Source: CATOSP01 sp965216155 (GTDB lineage: Bacteria; Chloroflexota; Dehalococcoidia; Lucifugimonadales; UBA3495). From it: 64,000 nt of DNA. Each line of letters begins with the position of its first letter. Positions within the stretch are counted from its first letter, which is position 1. The notes under the pieces were generated by a model, which was given only the letters and a program-made list of their open reading frames with translations, did not search any database and was not told where the DNA came from. The translations under genes and the position numbers were made by a program. Positions 16,502 to 24,951 of the stretch are shown here, in pieces. The stretch lies in assembly GCA_965216155.1 (NCBI GenBank), contig CBDCFD010000005.1, forward strand, positions 186,001-250,000. Reading direction: 5' to 3'.

Positions 16502-17992
16502 CTACTCCATTAACGGCCTGGCCTCATGCCAGGTGGTCGCCTGCTCATAGGCGTAGGCGATGCGCAGCAGGCGTTGTTCCGACAGATGCGGGCCGATTAG
16601 CTGCATCCCAACCGGAAGGCCCTGGGAGAAACCGCAAGGGACGGATATGGCCGGGAGGCCCGCTATATTGACGGGCAAGGTACATACGTCGATCAGGTAC
16701 ATCTCCACCGGGTTGTCAGTCTTGGATCCCAGGGGAAACGCCACCACGGGCGACGTGGGAGTGACCAGCGCGTCCACCTGCTGGAAGACCCGCTCGAATT
16801 CTTGCCGGATAAGCGTCCTCACCTGCTGGGCTTTCAAGTAATAGGCGTCGTAATAGCCCGCCGACAGTGCGTACGCTCCCAGCATAATCCGGCGTTTAAC
16901 CTCCAGGCCAAACCCGATTCGGCGGGTCTGTTCCATCGCCTCCCACATGTCTTCCGTGTCTTGGAAGGAATACCCGTATTTCACGCCGTCGTACCGCGCC
17001 AGGTTGGCGGAACACTCCGACGGCGCGATGATGTAATAACAGGCAAGGGCGTACCGTGTGGTGGGAAGGGAAACGGGCTCGACCACCGCGCCCAGGGATT
17101 CCAAAGTCTCGATCGCCGCCTGAATTGATTCCCTGACGCCTGCCTCCATACCCTCCACGAAGTATTCTTCGGGCACTCCCAGGCGTAGCGCACCTTGGGT
17201 GCCTCTGGAAGCAAATGGTGTCGAAGAGTCGCCGCCTAGGCCCGCCGCCATGTCTGGAATTGGCACGTTCAGGCAGGTGGAATCCCTTGGGTCCGGGCCG
17301 GCAATTGCATTCAGGACTAGGGCGCAATCGGTGACGTCATGGGTGATGGGGCCGATTTGGTCCAGGGACGATGCGTAGGCGATTAAACCGTATCGGCTAA
17401 CCAACCCGTAGGTCGGCTTGAGGCCCACCGTACCGCACATGGCTGAGGGTTGGCGGATGCTGCCTCCGGTGTCGGACCCTAAGGCGTACACTGCCTCCCC
17501 TGATGCGACCGCCGCTGCCCCGCCGCCGCTGCTGCCTCCGGGGACCCGCTCAGTGTTCCAAGGGTTGCGGGTTGGGAAAAAGGCCGAATTCTCGCACGAA
17601 GACCCCATGCCGAACTCGTCCATGTTCCCTTTGCCAAGCAGTACCGCGCCCTGCCCGAACAACCTGGCGGCAACCGTGGCATCGTACACCGGGACGTAGT
17701 CCTCCAGCATTCGGGAGGAGCAGGACGTAGTGACGCCCTTCGTGCAGATAAGGTCCTTTATCTGCATGGGTATGCCGGTGAGGGGACCGGCGCCGCCCGC
17801 AGCTATGCGCCGGTCGGCTTCTCCGGCTTGCTGGCGGGCCAGTTCGGGGGTGACGGTGACGAAAGCCTTGAGCCGGTCATCCTGCCTTTGTATTTGCTCC
17901 AGGCAAGCCTCGGTCAGTTCCACCGAGCTTAGCTCCCGCCGGGACAAGCTTGCGGCGGCTTCTTGGATAGTCAGGGGCAGTCCAGCGAGCAC
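16502..17992 (-). CDS. gatA: Glu-tRNA(Gln)/Asp-tRNA(Asn) amidotransferase subunit A
   Basis: 496 residues of the amidase-signature family. The Ser-cisSer-Lys triad is visible: the Lys in MQIKDLICTKG, and the serines in VPGGSSGGGAAAVASGE and LGSDTGGSIRQPSA. It hydrolyses glutamine and passes ammonia to misacylated tRNA bound by GatB. GTG at 17992 starts one base after the gatC stop. gatB is not in the window. Confidence 0.96.
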   Translation of the reverse strand: MLAGLPLTIQEAAASLSRRELSSVELTEACLEQIQRQDDRLKAFVTVTPELARQQAGEADRRIAAGGAGPLTGIPMQIKDLICTKGVTTSCSSRMLEDYVPVYDATVAARLFGQGAVLLGKGNMDEFGMGSSCENSAFFPTRNPWNTERVPGGSSGGGAAAVASGEAVYALGSDTGGSIRQPSAMCGTVGLKPTYGLVSRYGLIAYASSLDQIGPITHDVTDCALVLNAIAGPDPRDSTCLNVPIPDMAAGLGGDSSTPFASRGTQGALRLGVPEEYFVEGMEAGVRESIQAAIETLESLGAVVEPVSLPTTRYALACYYIIAPSECSANLARYDGVKYGYSFQDTEDMWEAMEQTRRIGFGLEVKRRIMLGAYALSAGYYDAYYLKAQQVRTLIRQEFERVFQQVDALVTPTSPVVAFPLGSKTDNPVEMYLIDVCTLPVNIAGLPAISVPCGFSQGLPVGMQLIGPHLSEQRLLRIAYAYEQATTWHEARPLME

Positions 17993-17993
17993 G

Positions 17994-18284
17994 CTACTCC
18001 TCCAACACCGCTTTCACCCGAAAATATTCCCCTTCTCGGCGGGGCGCATTGCTAAGCGTATCCTCAGGCGCCTGGGAGTCCTGGGGCTCGTCCTCCCGCA
18101 GAACGCCATGCACGTTCACGGCGTGGCCCGTGGGCTGGACGCCCGTTGTGTCCAGCTCGTCTAGGACCTCGAACTGCTCGAGGATATGGGAGAGTTGCTG
18201 CCGGAACATTTCGATTTCTTCTTCCGAGAGTCCAATCCGGGCCAGCGACGCGATGTGCTCTACCTGTTCGCGGTCGAGGGGCAT
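17994..18284 (-). CDS. gatC: Glu-tRNA(Gln) amidotransferase subunit C
   Basis: 96 residues from ATG at 18284 (PLDREQVEHIASLARIGLSEEE), the family N-terminus. It ends NAPRREGEYFRVKAVLEE, the conserved C-terminus. GatC stabilises GatA within the heterotrimer. The open frame continues upstream through the heptamer repeat, giving an artificial Gln/Trp-rich extension that I exclude. Confidence 0.95.
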   Translation of the reverse strand: MPLDREQVEHIASLARIGLSEEEIEMFRQQLSHILEQFEVLDELDTTGVQPTGHAVNVHGVLREDEPQDSQAPEDTLSNAPRREGEYFRVKAVLEE

Positions 18285-18296
18285 ATCAAATCCTCT

Positions 18297-18405
18297 GTGG
18301 CCAGTGGCCGGTTGCCGGTGGTCAGTTTCCGCCGGCCACACGTGCCTGTCCACGTGCCACTGGCGACTGACCACTGGCCACTGGCCACTAGCCACTAGCC
18401 ACTGA
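18297..18405. repeat. Heptamer tandem array with inverted arm
   Basis: From 18357 to 18405 there are seven phased 7-bp units: CCACTGG, CGACTGA, CCACTGG, CCACTGG, CCACTAG, CCACTAG, CCACTGA. Between 18298 and 18329 a similar array runs on the opposite strand (CTGACCA, CCGGCAA, CCGGCCA, CTGGCCA), so the two can fold into a long imperfect hairpin. It lies between the SDR gene stop and gatC start. Confidence 0.8.
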
Positions 18406-18409
18406 CAGC

Positions 18410-19258
18410 CTAGTGCATCTGTGTGCCGCCGGAAACGCTTATTGCGAGACCGGTCAGGAAGTCGGACTCCGCCGACGCAAGAAACGCGGCTGTGCGGGCG
18501 ATGTCGTCACCCACGGCGACCCTGCCCAGCGGAGCAGCCTGGGACCGCTCCCTGATCATCAAGGCGCGGTGCTCTTCCGCGGACTGGCCTTCGGGCGCAA
18601 GGGCGGCGGCGATGAAGTCGTAACGCTCGGTATCGACCATTCCGGGGCAGATGGCGTTGACGTTGACTTTATGGGGCCCCATCTCTTCGGCGAGGGATTG
18701 GGTAAAGCCGATGAGCGCAAACTTTGAAGAGCAGTAGGCTGCGAAATGCGAGCGCCCCCTCAATCCGGCTCCTGAGGAGATGATTATGATCTTACCGCCT
18801 CCCCCCCGCTTGATCATGTGCTGGGACACGGCCTTGGAGACCAGGTAGGTCCCCCGCAAGTTGACCCGGATCACTTCGTCGAAGGCGTCCTCCTCCAAGT
18901 CTACCACCAGCACCCTGTCCCGTCCGGGCTGAGAGCCGGCGTTGTTGACCAGGATGTCGATGTGTCCGAACCGCTCCAGCGTTGTGTTGACCATTTCGGC
19001 CACCTGGGCGCTGTCGGACACGTCGGAATATAGACCCAATGCCTGCCGCCCAATGTCTTCAATCTCTTCGATGACGCTGGGGAGTCCCCGCCAACCAGCC
19101 TGGCGGTCTTCCTCTCGCATTCGTTCGACGCTGCGTTGGATGTCGGTAACCACCACATCGGCCCCTTCCTGGGCCAACCGGAGAGCGATCGCCCTGCCGA
19201 TGCCGTGGCGTCCGCCTCCGCCGGTCACTAATGCAACTTTGCCCTCTAGGTCGTACAT
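18410..19258 (-). CDS. Short-chain dehydrogenase/reductase
   Basis: 282 residues from ATG at 19258. The NAD(P)-binding motif is TGGGGRHGIGRAIA, a slightly expanded TGxxxGxG. NNAG is at ~100 and the catalytic YxxxK is AAYCSSKFAL with Ser in IIIISSGAG. It belongs to the classical SDR group. It is the last gene of a minus-strand cluster with PHP, two MaoC-type and VOC genes, which suggests catabolism of a CoA-linked or aromatic substrate. The substrate is unknown. Confidence 0.9.
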   Translation of the reverse strand: MYDLEGKVALVTGGGGRHGIGRAIALRLAQEGADVVVTDIQRSVERMREEDRQAGWRGLPSVIEEIEDIGRQALGLYSDVSDSAQVAEMVNTTLERFGHIDILVNNAGSQPGRDRVLVVDLEEDAFDEVIRVNLRGTYLVSKAVSQHMIKRGGGGKIIIISSGAGLRGRSHFAAYCSSKFALIGFTQSLAEEMGPHKVNVNAICPGMVDTERYDFIAAALAPEGQSAEEHRALMIRERSQAAPLGRVAVGDDIARTAAFLASAESDFLTGLAISVSGGTQMH

Positions 19259-19630
19259 CTCACTATTCCACCTTTGGCTTAGAGTCTTGCTCGGATACAT
19301 GGCCCGTCACTGCAAACATGCGGGCCAATTTAATATTCCCGACGTGATTTTACCACCGGCGGGAGCGGCGCAGCGGGAACACCGGGCCGAGGCCAGGGAA
19401 CCGGGTCTGGTCCTCGGGAGACGGAGGTGGCGCCCAGGGGGGCTTCCCGTTATTCTGGCTAGAGCCGGTTCCCTGGATGTCCTTCCATCACCGCCCTTCC
19501 CCATGCCGGATATGTCCGGGTCTCAGCCCTTGCCTGAAGGACGAGTGATGGCGAAGAGTGTTGAGAACGAGCGGGACTCCGAATCTGGCCGGATGATTGC
19601 CGGGGTGGTCTCGCAGACTCTGGGCGGCGT
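19259..19630. other. Intergenic region, nothing recognised
   Basis: About 370 bases between the SDR and VOC genes. Frames are present in several phases but none has a good start or family signature. No clear hairpin or promoter was seen. Confidence 0.5.
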
Positions 19631-20542
19631 TTACTTGTACCAGGTATCTCCGGCAGGAGGCCAGGGGTTCTCCGCGTCCAACACCTGGGACAATTGGGTG
19701 AACACACCCCGCATCGCCCGAGGATGCAGCCAGATGCTGTTGAATCCCAGATTGGTATAGTTCTCAGTGACGCGGGAAGAGGTATAGCGGACGCCCTGGT
19801 TCTTCAAGCGGTCATCCATCGCCAGGGAGTCGTCGATTTGGTAGATGGTCAGGTATATCCCTTCGCCGTACCTATCGAGGAAGCGGGCAGAAGTGGTATC
19901 GGCGCTGGTTGGCTGGGCCAACTCTATGAAGCTGTCCATACCGGCCATTGGAATCACCGCAATTTCAAGATCGGTGAAACTGATCTGGAACCGCTGCGTA
20001 GCCCGGAGGCCGAACATCTCCTCCCACCGCTGGACTGCCTGGTCGAGGTCCCGCACCAGAATGGCCGACTGCCGGAGTTGACGGGTCTGGGGATGCCAGT
20101 CCTTCTTGTACCAATCTGGTCCGGCGGCGGGCCAGGGGTTCTCGGGATGGTTGACCTCTATAATTTCGAGGAACGCGCCGTTGGCCGAGGAGGGGTGGAC
20201 GAATGCCGACTTATGGCTGTCGCTTCGCGTTTCTCCTGTGATTCGCACATCCAGCGACTTGAGGTGTGAGATGAGGCCGTCGAAATCTTTTGTCTCGAAA
20301 ATTAGCAGGTAAGGCGCTTCGCCGCGCCGGGCCAGGAAGCGTCCCCCGGCCGAGTCGGGAGATGTTGGCTGAAGAAGCTCGACGAAAGTACCCCCACCGG
20401 CGGGAAGGACCATGTTGGTGAGGGAAAACTGGGTCAACTCCCCCGAAGTAGAGGGCTCCATGCCCAGGACGTTACTGTACAGGCCGGCCGCACTGGCCAG
20501 ATCGTCTACCAGAAACGCTGCCTGACGCAGCTTATGAAGCAC
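19631..20542 (-). CDS. Two-domain VOC (glyoxalase/extradiol) family protein
   Basis: 303 residues made of two vicinal-oxygen-chelate units, ~1-140 and ~155-303. Each begins with a LRQxAxLVxDLxxA-type strand (LRQAAFLVDDLASA; LRQSAILVRDLDQA). Each ends with a nearly repeated motif (ENPWPAAGPDWYK; ENPWPPAGDTWYK), evidence of internal duplication. VOC proteins bind a metal and act as dioxygenases, isomerases or epimerases. GTG at 20542 is nine bases after the MaoC-type gene. Confidence 0.85.
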   Translation of the reverse strand: MLHKLRQAAFLVDDLASAAGLYSNVLGMEPSTSGELTQFSLTNMVLPAGGGTFVELLQPTSPDSAGGRFLARRGEAPYLLIFETKDFDGLISHLKSLDVRITGETRSDSHKSAFVHPSSANGAFLEIIEVNHPENPWPAAGPDWYKKDWHPQTRQLRQSAILVRDLDQAVQRWEEMFGLRATQRFQISFTDLEIAVIPMAGMDSFIELAQPTSADTTSARFLDRYGEGIYLTIYQIDDSLAMDDRLKNQGVRYTSSRVTENYTNLGFNSIWLHPRAMRGVFTQLSQVLDAENPWPPAGDTWYK

Positions 20543-20551
20543 TGGCCGCGC

Positions 20552-20974
20552 CTATTCCTTCGAGGGCAGGGCGACTATGGCTTTGCCGCCTACGTATCGC
20601 TCACCCTCGGTGCCGGTCATCAGTATGTCGCACTCGACCAAGTTTTCGCCATCTTCCTGCCGGGTGTCGGTGACCGTGGCCGATACTGTAAGGGTCCGAT
20701 GGTGGGGAACAGGCTGGCGGAAGACCAGGTCCAGGTCTCTGACCGCATCGGGGCCCGCCCAGTCAGTCAGCAGCCGGGCCATGATGCCCATCGACATAAT
20801 CCCGGGCACGATTGGCCCCGGAAGACGCGCCTGCTCGGCGGTCTCCCGGTCGGTGAAACGGTTCGGCATTTGGCTCTGCCAGACTGTGCAAAATGAGACC
20901 ACTCCGTCGTCGGTGGCCTCAGTTTCCAGGGGACCGATTTCGTCCCCCAAGTCTACGTCTTCGAAATAGACCAA
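20552..20974 (-). CDS. MaoC-like hot-dog hydratase domain protein
   Basis: 140 residues. MVYFEDVDLGDEIGPLE is the typical MaoC start, and PGPIVPGIMSMGIMARLLTDW is the hydratase helix region. LVFRQPVPHHRTLTVSATV follows. It starts with TTG behind AGGAG. It likely pairs with the next upstream gene, a FAS1-type half, as an (R)-specific enoyl-CoA hydratase with two hot-dog domains. Confidence 0.82.
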   Translation of the reverse strand: MVYFEDVDLGDEIGPLETEATDDGVVSFCTVWQSQMPNRFTDRETAEQARLPGPIVPGIMSMGIMARLLTDWAGPDAVRDLDLVFRQPVPHHRTLTVSATVTDTRQEDGENLVECDILMTGTEGERYVGGKAIVALPSKE

Positions 20975-21037
20975 TTCTCCTACTCCTGAGGGTATGATCC
21001 TGGCTGGCCGGAGCCGGGAGGTGTGCGGGTTTCCCCG

Positions 21038-21487
21038 TCACTCGCGGCGGGCGAAGGACTCCTGGACGTCGGCAACCACATTGCCGTCCTGGTTCCTGAA
21101 GGTGGTCTCCCAGACTACAAACACCATCGTGCCGGACCTTCCCGTCTTGGCGTAAACGTCCTTCAGATGGGAAGAGGCGGTAAGGGAGTCTCCCGCAACA
21201 ATAGGCGCGCGGTACTGCACCCGCTGGCCGGCGTGCATCGAGCTGCGGCCAAACTGGAGGTTGATGTCCGGCAGCTTGACCTTGTTTACCAGGACCGTGC
21301 AGAAAGTGGGCGGTGCGACCACGTCGCGATAGCCCTCGACCTGCGCCGCCGCCTCATCGACGTGGATCTGGCCGTTTTCGCCCAGCCCCGTGCTGAAGCC
21401 CTTGATCTGCTCCCTGGAAATCTCGAAGGGACCGGCCTCGTGCTCAACACCGTATAGGGACCGGTTATATTCCAACTCCATTACCAT
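21038..21487 (-). CDS. MaoC N-terminal (FAS1-like) dehydratase domain protein
   Basis: 149 residues from ATG at 21487 (GAGGG upstream). VEHEAGPFEISREQIKGFSTGLGE and HAGQRVQYRAPIVAGDSLTASSHLKDVY match the FAS1-like dehydratase hot-dog domain that pairs with MaoC. PPTFCTVLVN fits the substrate pocket segment. Its partner is probably the product of 20,552-20,974, 63 bases downstream. Confidence 0.83.
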   Translation of the reverse strand: MVMELEYNRSLYGVEHEAGPFEISREQIKGFSTGLGENGQIHVDEAAAQVEGYRDVVAPPTFCTVLVNKVKLPDINLQFGRSSMHAGQRVQYRAPIVAGDSLTASSHLKDVYAKTGRSGTMVFVVWETTFRNQDGNVVADVQESFARRE

Positions 21488-21562
21488 GTGTCTAATCCCT
21501 CGCTTGCTTCTTGCCGTGGGTCCGGTTTCTGGTGGCAGTCCCGGCACCGGGCCAGGAGATAT

Positions 21563-22285
21563 TTATGCGGGACCGCTGTCCTTGGTTTCTTCCAGCCAAA
21601 CAGGGTGGAACTGCTCAGAGAGCAGGGCATCCACCAGGTCGTGCTCGTTCCTTATAGCCTGCGGGAATTGGGTGAGACAGGTGGCGATATGGCTGGTCAG
21701 GTGGGCGTCACTGCCGCCAATGCCCAGGTAACCGTGGGAGTCGCATAGCTCCCAAGCCCGCTCGTTCTCTCCCGGCCTGCTGCCCCCATTGAGCCGTTCG
21801 ACGATATGAACATCGTCGAACACTTCACCCTGCTGGACGTACTCCGTTAGCCCGATGCCGAACCTACCCGGGTGAGCAGGGAGGGCAATCGCCCCGTGAT
21901 GGCGGGCCGCCTTCATCAACTCGCGGGAGTCCATCCTCACGTCGCCGAAGTTTATTTCGTTGGTAAGCGGCTCGGTCACACCGTAAACCAGGAAGTGACC
22001 GTACCGGGTATCCAATTCGGACCCCTTTAGGACCATGACGCCGTACTGCTGGGCCAGGGCGGAGTAGTCGAGGTCGTAATCGAATTTGCGGTGCTCGGTC
22101 AGCACTATGCCGTCTACGGTGTGTCCCCTCTTGCGCAGGACCGCGATCCACTTCAGGTATTGCTCCACGGTGGCCCTGGAGTCGTCCGAGGACACGGAAT
22201 GGCTATGCAGATCGAGGTACATGGAAGAGACATCGCCTCCAGGACTGGGATGGGGCTGCCACGAATCATAATACGTGCTGGTCAT
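21563..22285 (-). CDS. PHP-domain metal-dependent phosphoesterase
   Basis: 240 residues. The metal-binding motifs of the PHP superfamily are present: DLHSHSVSSDDSRA near 25, GIVLTEH near 60, ALPAHPGRFG near 135 and GIGGSDAHL near 190. These ligands form a trinuclear site for phosphate ester or related hydrolysis. It heads the minus-strand cluster of MaoC, VOC and SDR genes. Confidence 0.87.
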   Translation of the reverse strand: MTSTYYDSWQPHPSPGGDVSSMYLDLHSHSVSSDDSRATVEQYLKWIAVLRKRGHTVDGIVLTEHRKFDYDLDYSALAQQYGVMVLKGSELDTRYGHFLVYGVTEPLTNEINFGDVRMDSRELMKAARHHGAIALPAHPGRFGIGLTEYVQQGEVFDDVHIVERLNGGSRPGENERAWELCDSHGYLGIGGSDAHLTSHIATCLTQFPQAIRNEHDLVDALLSEQFHPVWLEETKDSGPA

Positions 22286-22428
22286 CGATTCATCAACTCA
22301 GGACTTGAAAAGCTCAAAAATTGAAAAGGTGGTATGCTCGATAGGCGGAGACTAATCCTCCATCCGCCTTCGCGACTAATCGTGCGCGTCCGCATAACCC
22401 GCCGCAACATACCCGGAGGCAGTGCAAA

Positions 22429-23055
22429 TTGGACAGTGTGTTTATCTATTGGGACAATTCCAATATTTTCCACGAAGCTCAGCGTCTTGCTGAAGAGCGA
22501 AGCGAAGGAATGAACGCGCGGTACCGGGTTCGCATTAACTTCGACAATCTACTCCGTCTGGCACACGCCGACCGCCCTCTACAGCGGGCGATTGCCGCCG
22601 GCTCCGTGCCGCCGGGATTGCGCCAACTATGGAATCGAATGGAGAGCAATGGCGTGGAAGTCCAATTGTTCGATCGAGGTAGTCCCGAAAGGGGTGAACA
22701 AGAAATGCCCGACCGTCTGTTACAGTTGCACATGCTGGAAGACGCTCTGGACTTCAATGGTAACCCTGGAATCGTGGTCTTGCTGACTGGCGACGGCGCT
22801 GGATACTTGGAAGGCGCGGGTTTTCATAGCACGTTGGAGAGGATGCACCGGCGGAGCTGGCGGGTGGAGATTCTGTCATGGGCGCACTTTTGCAACCAGA
22901 GAATGCGCAGATGGGCGGAAGAAAATGGCGTCTTTGTTGCGTTGGACGAATTCTACGAAGCCATTACATTTATGGAACCTTCCAGGCCGGGATTTGAATT
23001 CGCGGCTGGCCGTGACTCCGCGATACTGGACTTGTCAGCGAGGCCCGCAGCATGA
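22429..23055 (+). CDS. NYN/PIN-like domain protein (LabA type)
   Basis: 208 residues from TTG at 22429 behind GGAGG. VFIYWDNSNIFHEA at the N-terminus carries the first acidic residue, DRLLQLHMLEDALD follows, and VVLLTGDGAGYLEGAGF has the GDGD-type acidic loop. NYN domains are PIN-related and usually act as ribonucleases. It is the only plus-strand gene in this part, convergent with the next TPP pair. Confidence 0.85.
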   Translation: MDSVFIYWDNSNIFHEAQRLAEERSEGMNARYRVRINFDNLLRLAHADRPLQRAIAAGSVPPGLRQLWNRMESNGVEVQLFDRGSPERGEQEMPDRLLQLHMLEDALDFNGNPGIVVLLTGDGAGYLEGAGFHSTLERMHRRSWRVEILSWAHFCNQRMRRWAEENGVFVALDEFYEAITFMEPSRPGFEFAAGRDSAILDLSARPAA

Positions 23056-23079
23056 GACCGGACTGCGGGCCAGTTCCAT

Positions 23080-23661
23080 TTATATATTCGTGCTGCCCGC
23101 CAGCCATTGGTTGAACCGGTAACCGAGCGTGACTGGGTCGTCCAAAAGCAGGGGCACACGCGCGTTTCCGGGAGCTATTTTCATGTGAATGAAGCACGGC
23201 CCTTGAACTTCCGACGCCTCGGTCATGGCCTGTTTCAGCTCCGCTAGACCGGAAGCGCGCCAAGTCCGAAGCCCGCAACTTTCCGCGATGCCGGCGAGGT
23301 CGAGTTTCGTAGAGAAGGTGTATTGGCCGCCGGTGGAGGCGTAGCTCTCATTGTCCAGGACGATGAGGAGGAAGTATAGCGGCTGCAGGAATCCCACGGT
23401 GGCTAGCGCGTTGAGGTTCGTAAGCATTCCGCCGTCGCCCTCGACCCCGACGACCTTGCGTCCGGCTTCTCCCTCCATCCCAAGGGCGAGGCCCAAGACT
23501 ACCGGCGTGACGATCCCCATGGTATCCACGATGTAGTAGTGGTTTTCACGACGGTCTACCGCCGCCATCTCCCGGCAGGTCGCCCCGCAGGTCAACACCA
23601 CCGGGTCATCGGGGAAGTGCTGGGAGATGAGGGAGAGGGAATCAATCCTGGAGGCGGGCAC
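23080..23661 (-). CDS. TPP-binding subunit, second sulfopyruvate decarboxylase beta-like copy
   Basis: 193 residues. VVGVEGDGGMLTNLNAL and LIVLDNESYASTGGQ form the GDG-x(n)-N TPP site. TCGATCREMAAVDRRENHYY and VDTMGIVTPVVLGLALGM match ComE-like proteins. It is a diverged paralogue of 12,202-12,792. GTG start at 23661. A 26-bp inverted repeat separates it from its alpha partner. Confidence 0.86.
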   Translation of the reverse strand: MPASRIDSLSLISQHFPDDPVVLTCGATCREMAAVDRRENHYYIVDTMGIVTPVVLGLALGMEGEAGRKVVGVEGDGGMLTNLNALATVGFLQPLYFLLIVLDNESYASTGGQYTFSTKLDLAGIAESCGLRTWRASGLAELKQAMTEASEVQGPCFIHMKIAPGNARVPLLLDDPVTLGYRFNQWLAGSTNI

Positions 23662-23683
23662 GGGCGCGTCACGCTCCTAATTT

Positions 23684-23748
23684 ACATGGATGCACAGGAT
23701 ATACAGGATAAAATAAGCAGAAATCCTGTATATCCTGTGCATCCATGT
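23684..23748. repeat. Perfect 26-bp inverted repeat
   Basis: Positions 23684-23709 are the exact reverse complement of 23723-23748, with a 13-base AT-rich loop. The arm starts ACATGGATGCACAGGAT and ends in ATACAGGAT. A shorter version of the same arm is at 24309-24357, on the other side of the alpha subunit gene. Confidence 0.95.
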
Positions 23749-23753
23749 TTGAA

Positions 23754-24263
23754 TTATTCCTTCAAGTTCAGAAACATTACGATGGGGCGGTTGGTCATGT
23801 AGGCGTATTCGAACGCCTGCTCGATGGCCCGGGGCCATGATTCTAAAGGCACCCGGTAGTCCAGGACGAAGGCCTTGATTTTCATGGTCTCGACCATGTC
23901 GATTGCCGATTCGGAGAAGTTAAAATTGGCCGCGTTAAACTCGCCGAAACCGCCCCTGCGAATGGCCATAAGCAGCAGAGGAGAGTGGTAGGCCATGGCG
24001 TAGGTGGTCAACGCTCCGATGGAGTTCCCTAGCCCCGTATCCTGATAGAAGAGCACAGCCTTCTTGCCGGTCATAGCCAGGCCGGAGGCGATGCCGATAC
24101 CCTCTTCCTCCCGGGCCACAGGGAAGGAATGCACGCCGGGGTCATCTTCAAAGTGGGAGATGACCGGAGCGCCGAAGCTGTCGGGGACATGGATGAAGTA
24201 ATCGAGGCCGATGGCCTCCAGTCCTTCAATCACCGCATCGCAAGCGTCTTCCGCGTAACCCAA
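23754..24263 (-). CDS. TPP pyrimidine-domain subunit, second sulfopyruvate decarboxylase alpha-like copy
   Basis: 169 residues. YFIHVPDSFGAPVISHF, REEEGIGIASGLAMTGKKAV with the conserved Glu, and QDTGLGNSIGALTTYAM match ComD-like proteins. It starts with TTG at 24263. Together with the following gene it should make a complete two-subunit TPP decarboxylase. It diverges clearly from the 12,816-13,322 copy. Confidence 0.86.
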   Translation of the reverse strand: MGYAEDACDAVIEGLEAIGLDYFIHVPDSFGAPVISHFEDDPGVHSFPVAREEEGIGIASGLAMTGKKAVLFYQDTGLGNSIGALTTYAMAYHSPLLLMAIRRGGFGEFNAANFNFSESAIDMVETMKIKAFVLDYRVPLESWPRAIEQAFEYAYMTNRPIVMFLNLKE

Positions 24264-24308
24264 TGCTCAGCTTCCCTATAGAAATCCGAGTCTGTGAGAG
24301 TGATTCAA

Positions 24309-24357
24309 ACATGGATACACAGGATTAGGTTTTTGTTTCCATCCTGTGCATCCATGT
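24309..24357. repeat. 17-bp inverted repeat related to 23684-23748
   Basis: ACATGGATACACAGGAT (24309-24325) pairs with ATCCTGTGCATCCATGT (24341-24357) with one mismatch around a 15-base loop. The arm shares its first 17 bases, bar one, with the 26-bp repeat 600 bases away. Confidence 0.9.
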
Positions 24358-24411
24358 GAATTAGTGGTATTCCTCAACCTCAAGGGCAAGGTTGATCGTA
24401 TGAATTGATTG

Positions 24412-24868
24412 GGGAGAGCCGGGCAGACCTGTAAGCCGGGTTCTGTATCCGCCTGAAGCGGACGGTGACCATCTATCTAGCCCTCCCGCTGACCTGTTAG
24501 GCCAGGGGATCCCACGACGGTGGAACGATGTTGCCATCGGGGTCAAGCAGCCAACCCGGGGACGGGACGGGCGCCCATAGTCCCTCTATTCGGCCTTGCT
24601 CCAGGTGGGGTTTAGCCGTCGCTGCGTCACCGCAGACGACCGGACGCTCTTACCGTCCGATTTCACCCTTATCCGCCCCGGCGCCAAGAGTGCGCGGGGA
24701 GGACGGTATGTTTCTGTGCCACTTTCCGTCCCAAACGGCGGCCTCACGGCGGCCGAATGGGCCTGGGAGTTACCCAGCACCCTTGCCCGGCGGAGCCCGG
24801 ACTTTCCTCCCCGGCGACCCGTGTTAGGGGACGCCGCGGCGGCCACCCGGAATGCCAGGCCCTCTCCG
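24412..24868 (-). ncRNA. rnpB: RNase P RNA, class A
   Basis: The catalytic RNA of RNase P, which trims tRNA 5' ends. On the minus strand the 5' GGAGAG...GGCCTGGCA pairs with 3' TGCCCGGCTCTCC as helix P1. GAGGAAAGTCCGGGCTCC is the diagnostic 5' conserved region. GGGTAACTCCCAGG and the 3' CAGAACCCGGCTTACAGG are also present. The ends are set from P1 and may be off by a few bases. Confidence 0.94.
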
Positions 24869-24951
24869 AGAGGCAATGTAGCATAAGGGTATATGGGGGT
24901 CAAGAAAGGGAGAGTATGCGGCAGGGCAGCGGCGGGTCGGGGCCGAGGGAG

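Noticed and set aside
19307..19504. 65-residue minus-strand frame
   Set aside because: Arg/Pro-rich, without a start signal or homology pattern; typical of non-coding GC-rich sequence.
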